NCBI GenBank assembly: GCA_009908535.1
Contig: JAAAOD010000041.1
Coordinates: 1 to 13,953 of the forward strand
Direction: 5' to 3'
Source: Verrucomicrobiota bacterium
GTDB lineage: Bacteria; Verrucomicrobiota; Verrucomicrobiia; Opitutales; Oceanipulchritudinaceae
Length of the DNA: 13,953 nt
Part shown: piece after piece, positions 1-7,656 of the stretch
How the letters are laid out: each line of letters starts with the position of its first letter
Numbering within the stretch: the stretch's first letter is position 1
The notes under the pieces: generated by a model
The model's database searches: none
The model's input: only the letters and a program-made list of their open reading frames with translations
What the model was told of the DNA's origin: nothing
Made by a program: the position numbers and the translations under genes

Positions 1-518
1 GGAAGGTCCTTCATGAAGGCCTCCACTTCATCCGGAAGAACGGCGAACTGCCCATCCGGCTTGCGCCAGTCGCTGGCAATCTTGGCCAGCATCTTGTTCG
101 GAGCCACTCCCGCACTGGCCGTCAGCCCCGTTTCCCCGCGGATCGATTGGCGGATTTCGCGGGCGATCTCCCAGGCGTAACGTCTCTGATAAGTGACATC
201 AAGGAAGGCCTCGTCCAGGGAAAGCGGCTCGATCTGAGAGGTGTAACGGGAGAATATTGCCCGGATGCGGCGGGATTCCCTGCGGTAGACCTCGAAACGG
301 GGCGGCTTCACGATCAGCTGGGGACAAAGCTCGAGCGCCTTGAACAGGGGCATCGCGGAGCGGCAGCCGTACTTCCGGGCCTCGTAATTGCAGGTGCTGA
401 GGACGCCGCGCTGACCGCCCCCGCCCACGCCCACCGGTCGGCCCCGCAACGAGGCATCGTCGCGGCACTCGATGGCCGCGTAGAAACAGTCCATGTCGAT
501 ATGGAGGATCTTCCGCAT
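1..518 (-). CDS. dinB: DNA polymerase IV (Y-family, DinB), N-terminal part, cut by window edge
   Basis: Error-prone translesion DNA polymerase that extends past lesions and stalled forks. The 172 visible codons cover the palm and part of the fingers. The protein begins MRKILHIDMDCFYAAIE, very close to E. coli DinB. Catalytic acidic residues are visible at D8 (HIDMD) and D102-E103 (SLDEAFLDV), followed by LTASAGVAPNKMLAKIASD. The steric-gate position after CF is Tyr13, where E. coli has Phe; both occur in the family. The ATG at 518 fits the usual DinB N-terminus exactly; no clear Shine-Dalgarno precedes it. The 3' end, with thumb, little finger and clamp-binding tail, lies outside the window. 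The gene is 28 bases downstream of glgC on the same strand, so it may be read from the glgC promoter. I see no SOS box in that short gap. Identification is firm; the only gap is the missing C-terminus. Confidence 0.96.
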   Translation of the reverse strand, partial: MRKILHIDMDCFYAAIECRDDASLRGRPVGVGGGGQRGVLSTCNYEARKYGCRSAMPLFKALELCPQLIVKPPRFEVYRRESRRIRAIFSRYTSQIEPLSLDEAFLDVTYQRRYAWEIAREIRQSIRGETGLTASAGVAPNKMLAKIASDWRKPDGQFAVLPDEVEAFMKDL

Positions 519-546
519 GGTTGCACGGAAGGCAGTCGACAGCCGC

Positions 547-1827
547 TCAGACGACGGTTCCGTCGGGAACAACGCCGTTCTTCATAACGATGAGGACCCC
601 GTCCCGGACAATAATGTCACCACTCTGATACATATCCGGTTTGCCCTCCGGAGAGAGGCGGACATTGTCGCCGATGCGAGCATTCTTGTCGATGATGGCA
701 TTCTCGATAAAGCAATTCTCGCCGACGCCGATGTTCGGCCGCTGCAGATCCCGGTTTTTTATACGGTCTTCGTCATTCTCAAAGAGATCGCCCCCCATCA
801 TGACGACATTTTTAAACACCGTCCCCCGGTCGATCATGGCGCGCACGCCAATGACCACGCGTTCCAGCTCGCATTCGCTGACGATGCAACCGCCGGCAAT
901 GATCCCACGGCGCATGACCATGCCATTGATTTTGGAAGCGGGAAGAAACCGGGCACGGGAGTAGACCGGATTGGCTCCGTCAAAAAAATTAAAGGGGGGG
1001 ACATCGTCGGTGAGGCTGAGATTGGCCTCGAAAAAGGAGCGCACCGTGCCGATGTCCTCCCAGTACTGGTCAAAGACGAAGCCGCGCATCTCCACCTTTC
1101 CGAGCAGGTCCGGAATCACCTCGCCCCCGAAGTCGGTGTAGGGACTGTCCAGCGCCTCGCGAAGAACGCGCATTGTAAAACAGTAGATGCCCATATTCGC
1201 GAGGACGTATTTCTGGTCCGGATACCCGGGAAGCCCGGTACTCAGTTGATCGCTCAGGGTCAGCCCTTCGATCACCTTGGGATCGGAGGGTTTTTCCGCA
1301 AACTCGAGGATGGAAAGATCGTCCTGCACGCGCATGAGCCCGAGACCGGACACCTGCTCGCGCACCATGGCCTTGGCGGCGATCGTCACCCCGGACTCCG
1401 TCTCCCGGTGCTGTTCGATCAAGGCGGAGAGGTCCATCTGGTAGAGCTGGTCCCCGGACAGGATGAGGATCAGGTCTTCCTCCTGCGCATCGAAGTGGTG
1501 AAGGTTCTGCCGCACGGCGTCGGCGGTCCCCTGGTACCAGGAATCGCCACGCTGGGTCTGCTCGGCGGAAAGGATATCGACAAAGCCCCCGCCAAAGGGA
1601 TCGAACTTGTAGGATTCCTGGATGTGGCGATGCAGGGAGGCGGTATTGAACTGAGTGAGGACGAAGATGCGGTTCAGCTGGGAATGCAGGCAGTTGCTGA
1701 TCGGGATATCGACGAGACGGTACTTCCCCGCGAGCGGGACGGCCGGCTTACAGCGTTCGGCGGTAAGGGGGTGGAGGCGGGTGCCGCGCCCGCCTCCCAT
1801 AATCACACAAATAACTTTTGACTTCAT
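547..1827 (-). CDS. glgC: Glucose-1-phosphate adenylyltransferase (ADP-glucose pyrophosphorylase)
   Basis: Makes ADP-glucose from glucose-1-phosphate and ATP, the committed step of bacterial glycogen synthesis, in the cytosol. The 426-residue length is normal. The nucleotidyltransferase domain carries GGGRGTRLHPLT (11-22), KPAVPLAGKYRLVDIPISNC (27-46), GTADAVRQ (100-107), FAEKP (176-180) and the WEDIGTVRSFFEANL block (256-270). A left-handed beta-helix domain follows to the C-terminus (IIDKNARIG 378-386, then KNGVVPDGTVV). The ending resembles plant and cyanobacterial enzymes more than E. coli GlgC; K381 and K416 line up by eye with the two activator-site lysines known from cyanobacterial enzymes. 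The ATG at 1827 is preceded by GGAAG, a fair Shine-Dalgarno. The gene diverges from glmS and precedes dinB. No other glycogen gene is in the window. Function is confident; the effector type is inference. Confidence 0.97.
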   Translation of the reverse strand: MKSKVICVIMGGGRGTRLHPLTAERCKPAVPLAGKYRLVDIPISNCLHSQLNRIFVLTQFNTASLHRHIQESYKFDPFGGGFVDILSAEQTQRGDSWYQGTADAVRQNLHHFDAQEEDLILILSGDQLYQMDLSALIEQHRETESGVTIAAKAMVREQVSGLGLMRVQDDLSILEFAEKPSDPKVIEGLTLSDQLSTGLPGYPDQKYVLANMGIYCFTMRVLREALDSPYTDFGGEVIPDLLGKVEMRGFVFDQYWEDIGTVRSFFEANLSLTDDVPPFNFFDGANPVYSRARFLPASKINGMVMRRGIIAGGCIVSECELERVVIGVRAMIDRGTVFKNVVMMGGDLFENDEDRIKNRDLQRPNIGVGENCFIENAIIDKNARIGDNVRLSPEGKPDMYQSGDIIVRDGVLIVMKNGVVPDGTVV

Positions 1828-1866
1828 GGGGGCTTCCGGTCCGGTTCGCGATGCGCTTCTGGGCTT

Positions 1867-1897
1867 GCTATATGAAATCAGTGCATTTCAGATGCAA
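1867..1897 (-). promoter_or_regulatory. Candidate sigma70-type promoter for glgC
   Basis: On the minus strand a TTGCAT -35-like box (1897-1892) and a TATAGC -10-like box (1872-1867) are separated by 19 bases. This puts a start site about 30 bases before the glgC ATG. The spacer is longer than the ideal 17, so this is only a candidate. The boxes sit close to the glmS start, so they lie in the divergent control region between the two genes. Confidence 0.33.
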
Positions 1898-1904
1898 CGC
1901 AATT

Positions 1905-3770
1905 ATGTGTGGCATTGTCGGCTATATCGGGAAACAGGCGGCGGCTTCCGTCCTCCTTGACGGACTCCGGCGTTTGGAATACCGCGGCTACGATTCCGCG
2001 GGTATTTCCATTCGCAACGGGGAAGGGTTTCAAACCCTCAAGCGCACCGGCCGGGTGCAGGACTTGTATCAGGAAGCGATGCGGGCCCCCGATGCCGGAA
2101 CGATCGGGATTTCGCACACGCGATGGGCCACCCACGGCGGCGTTACCAACCAGAACGCGCACCCGCACCTTTCCCACGACGGGCGCCTTTCCCTTGTCCA
2201 CAACGGCGTCATTGAAAACTACGGCCTCATCAAACGCGAACTCATCGGCAAGGGCGTGGAATTCGAAAGCGAGACCGATTCGGAGACGCTCGTCAATCTC
2301 ATCGCCCTGTTATACGCGGCCGAGTTGCAGGATCCGGTCAACGAGGGCAAACCGCGCGAAGCGCTCATGAAGGCCTTGCGGGCGGCCCTCGCCCAGGTCG
2401 AGGGAACCTACGGGATCGCCCTCCTCTGTGCGGACATGCCGGATCTGCTCTTCGGCGCGCGCAAGGGAAGCCCCCTCGTCATCGGCGTCGGCAACGGCGA
2501 GAACTTTCTCGCCTCCGACGTGACGGCCTTCGCCGGCCGCACCCAGAATGTCGTCTATCTCGACGACGGGCAGCTCGCCGTCCTTTCCCAGGAGGATTTT
2601 TCGGTCACGACGCTTGATGAAGTCGCGATCTCGCCGGTGGTCGACACCATCAGCTGGGACATCGAGGACGCCGAGCTCGGTTCCTACACGCACTTCATGC
2701 AGAAGGAGATTTTCGAGCAGCCGATGGCGCTGGAGAACGCCATGCGCGGACGGTTCTCGCAGGATGGCAGCACGGCGCAGTTCGGAGGGCTCAACATCGA
2801 GCCGCGGGAACTCCGCCAGGTCGACCGTATCCTCTTTCTCGGTTGCGGAACGGCGTGGCACGCCTGCCTCGTCGCCGAATACCTCATCGAGAAATTCGCC
2901 CGCATTCCGGTGGAGGTGGAATACTCGAGCGAATTCCGGTACCGGAACGCACCTCTTGAGAAGAACACTCTCGTCTTCACTTTGAGCCAGAGCGGGGAGA
3001 CGATCGACACGCTCGAGGCCCAGCGGGAGGCTCAGCGCAAGGGTTACCGCGTTCTCGGCATCACCAATGTCGTCGGCTCCACCATCGCCCGCGAAAACGA
3101 TGGGGGGATCTACCAGCACAGCGGGCCGGAAATCGGTGTGGCCTCGACGAAGGCCTTCACCGCGCAGTGCCACATTGCGGCCATGCTGGGCCTCTACTTC
3201 GGACGCATGCGGGACATGAGCTATTCCGACGGCTGCACCATGGTCTCCGCCCTGCGCAAGGCGCCCGGGCTGATCGCGCAGGCCCTGTCCCAGGCGGAAA
3301 AGATCGAAGCCATCGCGAAAAAGTACGCGCGCTTCGAGGATTTCCTCTTCCTTGGTCGCCAGCTGATGTTCCCGATCGCCCTTGAAGGCGCGCTCAAGTT
3401 GAAGGAAATTTCGTACATCCATGCCGAAGGATACCCGGCCGCGGAAATGAAGCATGGGCCCATCGCCCTGATCAGTCCGGAATGCCCGACGGTGGCCATC
3501 GCCCTGAAAGGCGAGATCTACAAGAAATCGCTCGCCAACATCCAGGAAATCAAGGCCCGGCGCGGTCCCGTTATCGCGATCACGGACGCCGGGAAGGAGT
3601 TCCCGCAGGATCTGGCCGACGAGGTGATCCACCTGCCGGAAACCCACGAGGTCAACCACGCCGTCCTCGTCTCGGTGCCGATGCAGTTGCTTTCCTACTA
3701 CATCGCGGTCGAGCGCGCCTGCGACGTGGACAAGCCACGCAACCTCGCCAAGAGCGTGACGGTCGAATAA
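1905..3770 (+). CDS. glmS: Glutamine--fructose-6-phosphate aminotransferase (isomerizing)
   Basis: Makes glucosamine-6-phosphate from fructose-6-phosphate and glutamine, the entry to UDP-GlcNAc, peptidoglycan and LPS. The start is fixed by chemistry: the ATG at 1905 gives MCGIVGYIGK, and Cys2 must become the N-terminal nucleophile of the class II glutaminase domain. An in-frame TTG at 1818 would add 29 residues and bury that cysteine, so it is rejected. The resulting 621 residues are near the 609 of E. coli GlmS. The glutaminase domain shows RRLEYRGYDSAGI, HTRWATHGGVTNQNAHPH and HNGVIENY. Two SIS sugar-isomerase domains follow, around residue 308 (GCGTAWHACLVAEYL, then SQSGETIDTL and ASTKAFTAQ) and around residue 480 (GRQLMFPIALEGALKLKEIS, HAEGYPAAEMKHGPIALI). 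The tail DKPRNLAKSVTVE is typical. No glmS ribozyme can fit, because only 77 bases separate it from glgC. trpE follows after 15 bases and is probably co-transcribed. Confidence 0.98.
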   Translation: MCGIVGYIGKQAAASVLLDGLRRLEYRGYDSAGISIRNGEGFQTLKRTGRVQDLYQEAMRAPDAGTIGISHTRWATHGGVTNQNAHPHLSHDGRLSLVHNGVIENYGLIKRELIGKGVEFESETDSETLVNLIALLYAAELQDPVNEGKPREALMKALRAALAQVEGTYGIALLCADMPDLLFGARKGSPLVIGVGNGENFLASDVTAFAGRTQNVVYLDDGQLAVLSQEDFSVTTLDEVAISPVVDTISWDIEDAELGSYTHFMQKEIFEQPMALENAMRGRFSQDGSTAQFGGLNIEPRELRQVDRILFLGCGTAWHACLVAEYLIEKFARIPVEVEYSSEFRYRNAPLEKNTLVFTLSQSGETIDTLEAQREAQRKGYRVLGITNVVGSTIARENDGGIYQHSGPEIGVASTKAFTAQCHIAAMLGLYFGRMRDMSYSDGCTMVSALRKAPGLIAQALSQAEKIEAIAKKYARFEDFLFLGRQLMFPIALEGALKLKEISYIHAEGYPAAEMKHGPIALISPECPTVAIALKGEIYKKSLANIQEIKARRGPVIAITDAGKEFPQDLADEVIHLPETHEVNHAVLVSVPMQLLSYYIAVERACDVDKPRNLAKSVTVE

Positions 3771-3785
3771 CGTTCCCTTCGCTTC

Positions 3786-5288
3786 ATGGAAGTTTTTCCC
3801 ACCCGCGCCGAATTCCGCAAACTCGCCGGCGACGGCAACCTCGTTCCCGTCTATACCGACCTGATGGGGGATTTCGAGACCCCCGTCTCGGTCTACGCGA
3901 AGCTCAAGGCCAACGGCGAGCCCGCTTTTCTCCTCGAATCGATCGAGGGAGGAGCGCATCTCAACCGCTATTCCTTCATCGGTTTTCAGCCGCGGAAGAC
4001 GATGGAACTGCATCTCGGCGGGGAGGCGATCATCCGCGAGCGCGGCGGTGAGGAAGTCCGCTTCCCCTGCCCGACCGATCCCCTCACTGTTCTCGAGGAG
4101 GAAATGGCCCGCTACCATCCGGTCCGGCTCCCGGGGATGCCGCGCTTCATGGGCGGTGCGGTCGGCTACCTTGCCTACGAATATATCCATGCCGTCGAGC
4201 CGACGGTCCCGCTGGCCGGGCGCGATGTCCTGAAGATGCCGGTGGCGCACTTTCTCATCACCGACAAACTCGTCATTTTCGACCGCGCCCGGCAGACCAT
4301 CCGCCTGCTCGTCAACGCCCACATCCCCGAGGCGGGAAGCGTGGACCTTGCCTACGACCGGGCCTCCGCGGACCTCGCCCACCTTGCCGAGTCCCTTCGC
4401 ACCGGCCGCTCCATCCCGACCATTCCTGTCCCCGCGGTGAAGGGCGGGGTGGAGGTTCCGGAGGGCAATTTCACCCGTCCGCAATTCGAATCCATGGTCG
4501 AGGCCTGCAAGGAATACATCCGCGCCGGGGATGTCATCCAGGTGGTCGGCAGCCAGCGCTTCGAACGCCCCTTCACGCGCTCGCCGCTGGACCTCTACCG
4601 TGTTCTCCGCACGGTCAATCCCTCCCCCTACATGGTCCTCCTCGATACCGGTCCGTATGCCCTCGTCGGGGCTTCGCCGGAGGTCCATGTGCGGCTGACC
4701 GACGGCCTTGCCGAGGTCCGTCCCATCGCCGGGACCCGTCCCCGCGGGGGCACCCTTGCCGAGGATCAGGCCTACGAAAAGGATCTCCTCGCGGACGAAA
4801 AGGAGCGGGCCGAACACCTCATGCTCGTGGATCTCGCCCGCAACGACCTCGGCCGCGTCTGCAAGTACGGCAGCGTCCAAGTGCCCGAGTACATGATCGT
4901 CGAGCGCTACTCGCACGTCATGCACATCGTCTCGCAGGTGGAGGGCCGGATCGACGACCCCCGCAACGCCTACGACCTCATGCGCGCCACCTTTCCCGCC
5001 GGAACCGTCAGCGGCGCCCCGAAAATCCGCGCCATGCAGATCATCGCCGAACAGGAACGGGAGCAGCGGGGACCCTACGCCGGGGCCGTCTGCTACTTCT
5101 CCTACGACGGCAACCTCGATTCCTGCATCGCCATCCGCACCGCCCTCCTCCGCGACCAGCGGATCCATGTGCAGAGCGGCGCTGGCCTCGTCGCCGATTC
5201 CGTGCCCTCCTCCGAATACATGGAAACCGTCAACAAGGCCACCGGAATGCTCAAGGCGATCCGGATGTCCGAGGTCGGGCTGGGCTAA
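3786..5288 (+). CDS. trpE: Anthranilate synthase component I
   Basis: Converts chorismate to anthranilate with ammonia supplied by TrpG, the first step of tryptophan synthesis. The 500-residue length is typical. The N-terminal regulatory half has LLESIEGG (49-56) and RYSFIG (61-66), the region that binds feedback tryptophan. The chorismate-binding half has PIAGTRPRG (313-321), HLMLVDLARND (344-354), ATFPAGTVSGAPKIRAM (401-417) and SGAGLVADSVPSSEYMET (464-481). The alanine in PIAGT argues for TrpE; aminodeoxychorismate synthase PabB normally has lysine there. No trpG, trpD or trpC is in the window and the gene is not fused to a glutaminase domain, so the amidotransferase must be encoded elsewhere. 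It starts 15 bases after glmS with no Shine-Dalgarno, which suggests one transcript. There is no room for a leader-peptide attenuator immediately upstream. It converges on the phosphorylase gene. Confidence 0.95.
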   Translation: MEVFPTRAEFRKLAGDGNLVPVYTDLMGDFETPVSVYAKLKANGEPAFLLESIEGGAHLNRYSFIGFQPRKTMELHLGGEAIIRERGGEEVRFPCPTDPLTVLEEEMARYHPVRLPGMPRFMGGAVGYLAYEYIHAVEPTVPLAGRDVLKMPVAHFLITDKLVIFDRARQTIRLLVNAHIPEAGSVDLAYDRASADLAHLAESLRTGRSIPTIPVPAVKGGVEVPEGNFTRPQFESMVEACKEYIRAGDVIQVVGSQRFERPFTRSPLDLYRVLRTVNPSPYMVLLDTGPYALVGASPEVHVRLTDGLAEVRPIAGTRPRGGTLAEDQAYEKDLLADEKERAEHLMLVDLARNDLGRVCKYGSVQVPEYMIVERYSHVMHIVSQVEGRIDDPRNAYDLMRATFPAGTVSGAPKIRAMQIIAEQEREQRGPYAGAVCYFSYDGNLDSCIAIRTALLRDQRIHVQSGAGLVADSVPSSEYMETVNKATGMLKAIRMSEVGLG

Positions 5289-5317
5289 CGCGACCCGACC
5301 CGGCTTACCCGGGCTGA

Positions 5318-6658
5318 CTACGCCACGCGCTCCACGACGAGATCCGGCGTGTTCGGACGCTTGGGAGCGAGCCGGTAGGCCGACTTGAGATACTCGAGGG
5401 CCCCCTCGAGCTTGGCCTCGTCGTTGTAGTGGATCATCATGAGGGGCTCGCCTTGCTTGACCTGGGTACCGACTTTCTTGATCTCGGAGACCCCGACAGC
5501 GGGGTCGAGCTTCTTCGATTTTCCGCTGCCGACGGCGAGCAGTTGCACGCCGCGGGCAATCATGCCGGCATTGATGGTGTGCACGTAGCCGCGCTTGGGA
5601 GCGGGCAGCTTACGGACGTATTTCGCCTCGGGGAACTTTTCCGGATTATCAATCCAGGAGGCACGGCCACCCTGCGTGGTGATCATTTCCCGGAATTTTT
5701 CAAAGGCGGTTCCTTCCTTCAAGGCGCGCTGGACGGTCTGCTTCGCCGAGAGCGTCGACCCCGCCACGCCAGCCAGCCGGACGATCTCCATGCCGAGCTT
5801 GAGAACGAGTTCCTGCAGGTCTTCGGGTCCCTCGCCCTTCAGGAGCTGGATCGCTTCCTTGATTTCAAGGCCGGTTCCGACGGTATCCCCGAGGGGCTGG
5901 TTCATGTCCGTGACCAGGGCTACGCAGCGCCGCTTCATGGAACGTCCGACGCGGGTGATGGAACGGGCGAGCTGGCGCGCCTGCTCGACATCCTTAATGA
6001 AACTGCCGTTGCCCCACTTGACGTCGACAACAAGGCCCTCCGCGCCCTGCGCGAGTTTGCGGCTGAGGACGGAAGAGGTGATCAGGGGCAAACTCGGGAT
6101 GGTCGCGGTCTGCTGCCGCATCCGGTAAATAACCTCGTCGACCGGAGCAATGTCCGGAGACTGGGCGGCGATGGCACAGCCAAGACTGCTGAGCTGATCG
6201 ACAAAGGTGTCGAGCTCCAGCTTCGGGTTGAAGCCCGGAAGGGCGCTCAGCTTGTCGAGATTGCTGATGACAAACTCCTCGTCGACGCCATTCATCGTCG
6301 GCATGACCACGCCGCAGGCAGCAGCGAGGGGTACGAGAACGAGGGAAGTCTTGTCCCCGACGCCGCCGGTGGAATACTTGTCGATCTTGGGTTTCGTGAT
6401 ACGGGAAAGGTCGATGACTTCGCCGGAAAGCATCATTTCCTCGGCAAGGGTGGCGGTTTCCTGCGCGCTCATCCCCTGAAAATAAACCACGCTGCAAAGA
6501 GCGGCCAGCTGGTGCGAAGGCATCTCCTTGTCGATAATGGAATCCACCATAAAACGGATTTCATCCTGCGTGAATTCTCCTCCGTCCCGTTTCTTCTCGA
6601 TCAGGTAGGTAAAAGACGGCTTGACGAACTTTCTCGGCGATACGATTTTCTTTCTCAT
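5318..6658 (-). CDS. deoA: Thymidine/pyrimidine-nucleoside phosphorylase, divergent active site
   Basis: The family cleaves thymidine or uridine with phosphate to free base and pentose-1-phosphate in pyrimidine salvage. The fold is clear over 446 residues: N-terminal TYLIEKKRDGGEFTQDEI, phosphate-site motif KYSTGGVGDKTSLVLVP (94-110), LDKLSALPGF (134-143), LITSSVLSRKL (192-202), ALVTDMNQPLG (247-257), and a C-terminal domain with an INAGMIARGVQLL block. Several usually fixed residues differ. The loop after the PTMNG segment reads VDEEFVISN (125-133) where the family has a glycine-rich RGLGHTGGT-type stretch. His of KHSTGG is Tyr95. The nucleobase lysine (K190 of E. coli DeoA) aligns with Arg200. 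DVKxGSGAF is DVKWGNGSF. Arg181 and Ser196 are kept. I chose ATG 6658; a TTG at 6673 with AGG four bases upstream would add five residues. It converges with trpE and diverges from the hydrolase. Activity on thymidine is uncertain. Confidence 0.86.
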   Translation of the reverse strand: MRKKIVSPRKFVKPSFTYLIEKKRDGGEFTQDEIRFMVDSIIDKEMPSHQLAALCSVVYFQGMSAQETATLAEEMMLSGEVIDLSRITKPKIDKYSTGGVGDKTSLVLVPLAAACGVVMPTMNGVDEEFVISNLDKLSALPGFNPKLELDTFVDQLSSLGCAIAAQSPDIAPVDEVIYRMRQQTATIPSLPLITSSVLSRKLAQGAEGLVVDVKWGNGSFIKDVEQARQLARSITRVGRSMKRRCVALVTDMNQPLGDTVGTGLEIKEAIQLLKGEGPEDLQELVLKLGMEIVRLAGVAGSTLSAKQTVQRALKEGTAFEKFREMITTQGGRASWIDNPEKFPEAKYVRKLPAPKRGYVHTINAGMIARGVQLLAVGSGKSKKLDPAVGVSEIKKVGTQVKQGEPLMMIHYNDEAKLEGALEYLKSAYRLAPKRPNTPDLVVERVA

Positions 6659-6671
6659 TCCAGTGGCAGGC

Positions 6672-6745
6672 AAAAAGCCTATTCTTAGTCGGTACGTAAA
6701 CCGCTAGGTAATAGATCATTAGCCTTTCCTTTGTCGAGGCTTTTT
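6672..6745. repeat. Nine-base inverted repeat in the divergent spacer
   Basis: AAAAAGCCT (6672-6680) and its exact reverse complement AGGCTTTTT (6737-6745) lie 56 bases apart, between the phosphorylase and hydrolase genes. Each arm also sits in a small local palindrome: AGGC-AAAAA-GCCT at 6668-6680, and AGGCT-N7-AGCCT at 6737-6753. The pair brackets the putative promoter region. It could be a paired operator, or chance given the A/T runs. Confidence 0.35.
6708..6737 (-). promoter_or_regulatory. deoA: Candidate promoter for the nucleoside phosphorylase
   Basis: Minus-strand TCGACA (6737-6732, five of six bases of the -35 consensus) and TATTAC (6713-6708) are 18 bases apart. This gives a leader of about 40 bases before the ATG at 6658. 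It lies in the most A/T-rich spacer of the window, between two divergent genes, where a promoter is expected. Confidence 0.32.
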
Positions 6746-6770
6746 TACAGCCTGCACCGGAAACACCGTC

Positions 6771-7580
6771 ATGCAGATAGTCCGCACATACGACGACAGC
6801 GGCTGTATCGTTCACCTCAGCGAAGAAAAGAAAGGGACAGGGATGCTGATGGAGGGGGACCTGCTTTCAGGTTCCCGGAAGGTTTCCCGGGAGCTTCCCA
6901 TCCGCCGCCGCCTCGCTCCCATCGTTCCCCCGGTCATTATCGGCATCGCGCAGAATTACCGCGCCCACGCCCTCGAAATGAAGGGGAAATTGCCTGAGCG
7001 GCCGGTCTTTTTCCTGAAGATGCCGCACAGCCTCCAGGACCCGGAGGAACCGATCCGCCTTCCGCGCGGCCTGCGCAGCGACAAGGTCGATTTCGAGGCG
7101 GAGCTGGCGGTGGTCCTCAACCGGCCCTGCCGGAACCTTTCCCCGGAGGAGGCCGGGGATTCCATCCTCGGCTACACGGCGGCCAATGACGTGAGCGCGC
7201 GCGACTGGCAGAAGGAATGGGGCGGCGGCCAATTCTGCCGCGGCAAGGGATTCGACACCTTCTGCCCGCTGGGACCGCGGCTGGTGACACCGGATGAACT
7301 CCCGAATGCCGCCGACCTGCGCATCCGCGGCTGGCTGAACGGGGAGCTGATGCAGGACGCCCGCACCTCCGACCTGATCTTTTCCGTCCCCGAACTGATC
7401 GCCTTTCTCAGCGGCAGCACCACCCTGCCGGCGGGAACGGTCATTCTCACGGGAACTCCCGCGGGCGTCGGGGCAGCCCGGCAGCCGCCGCGTTATCTGC
7501 AACCCGGCGATGTCTACGAAGTGGAGATCGAAGGCATCGGCCGTCTCCGGAATCCGGTTCTTCCCGAGGAATCGTGCTGA
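6771..7580 (+). CDS. Fumarylacetoacetate hydrolase (FAH) family protein
   Basis: Metal-dependent enzyme of the FAH superfamily, which cleaves or isomerises C-C bonds in acylpyruvates and related 2-oxo acids from aromatic or sugar catabolism. Its 269 residues have a short N-terminal beta domain (1-50), then the FAH core. The core shows IIGIAQNYRAHALEM with catalytic-type His66, the metal ligands E109 and E111 in DFEAELAVVL, and D140 in GYTAANDVSARDWQ. GKGFDTFCPLGP (158-169) and the TLPAGTVILTGTPAGVG segment near the C-terminus follow. These match the FAHD1-like subgroup (acylpyruvase, oxaloacetate decarboxylase, HpaG-type isomerase) better than true fumarylacetoacetase, which is longer. The substrate cannot be told from sequence. 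No catabolic genes flank it, so a metabolite-repair or housekeeping role is possible. ATG 6771 has GGAAA about 9 bases upstream. The EF-G-like gene follows after 76 bases with its own candidate promoter. Confidence 0.92.
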   Translation: MQIVRTYDDSGCIVHLSEEKKGTGMLMEGDLLSGSRKVSRELPIRRRLAPIVPPVIIGIAQNYRAHALEMKGKLPERPVFFLKMPHSLQDPEEPIRLPRGLRSDKVDFEAELAVVLNRPCRNLSPEEAGDSILGYTAANDVSARDWQKEWGGGQFCRGKGFDTFCPLGPRLVTPDELPNAADLRIRGWLNGELMQDARTSDLIFSVPELIAFLSGSTTLPAGTVILTGTPAGVGAARQPPRYLQPGDVYEVEIEGIGRLRNPVLPEESC

Positions 7581-7591
7581 ATGACAAGGTT

Positions 7592-7622
7592 TTGCGCTTG
7601 GCAAGAAAAGTCGCGGTTATAG
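7592..7622 (+). promoter_or_regulatory. Candidate promoter for the EF-G-like gene
   Basis: TTGCGC (7592-7597) and TTATAG (7617-7622) stand 19 bases apart; shifting the -10 to GTTATA gives 18. A start just after this would leave a leader of about 28 bases before the ATG at 7657. The 76-base gap is A/T-rich for this window and otherwise empty. Confidence 0.35.
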
Positions 7623-7656
7623 GCTCCGCCCCTCCACCGAAATTCAGAGAATTTTC

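Noticed and set aside
493..1821. A 442-codon plus-strand open frame opposite glgC
   Set aside because: It mirrors glgC almost exactly, encodes no known motif, and arises from the same codon bias. glgC is unambiguous.
1818..1904. A longer GlmS from an in-frame TTG at 1818
   Set aside because: It would overlap the glgC start and place 29 residues before the catalytic cysteine, which must be N-terminal after Met removal.
2310..5168. A 952-codon open frame on the minus strand across glmS and trpE
   Set aside because: It is antisense to two clear genes with full family motifs. Its own product is repetitive in charged residues with no recognisable domain. GC-rich codon bias explains the missing stops.
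5299..5313. Stem CCCGG-CTTAC-CCGGG between trpE and the phosphorylase as a shared terminator
   Set aside because: Only five pairs and no T-run on either strand; too weak to call.
6260..6292. Frameshift as the cause of the unusual loop in the nucleoside phosphorylase
   Set aside because: The two other minus-strand frames here do not restore the glycine-rich motif, and the normal frame resumes the conserved sequence at once without a length change.
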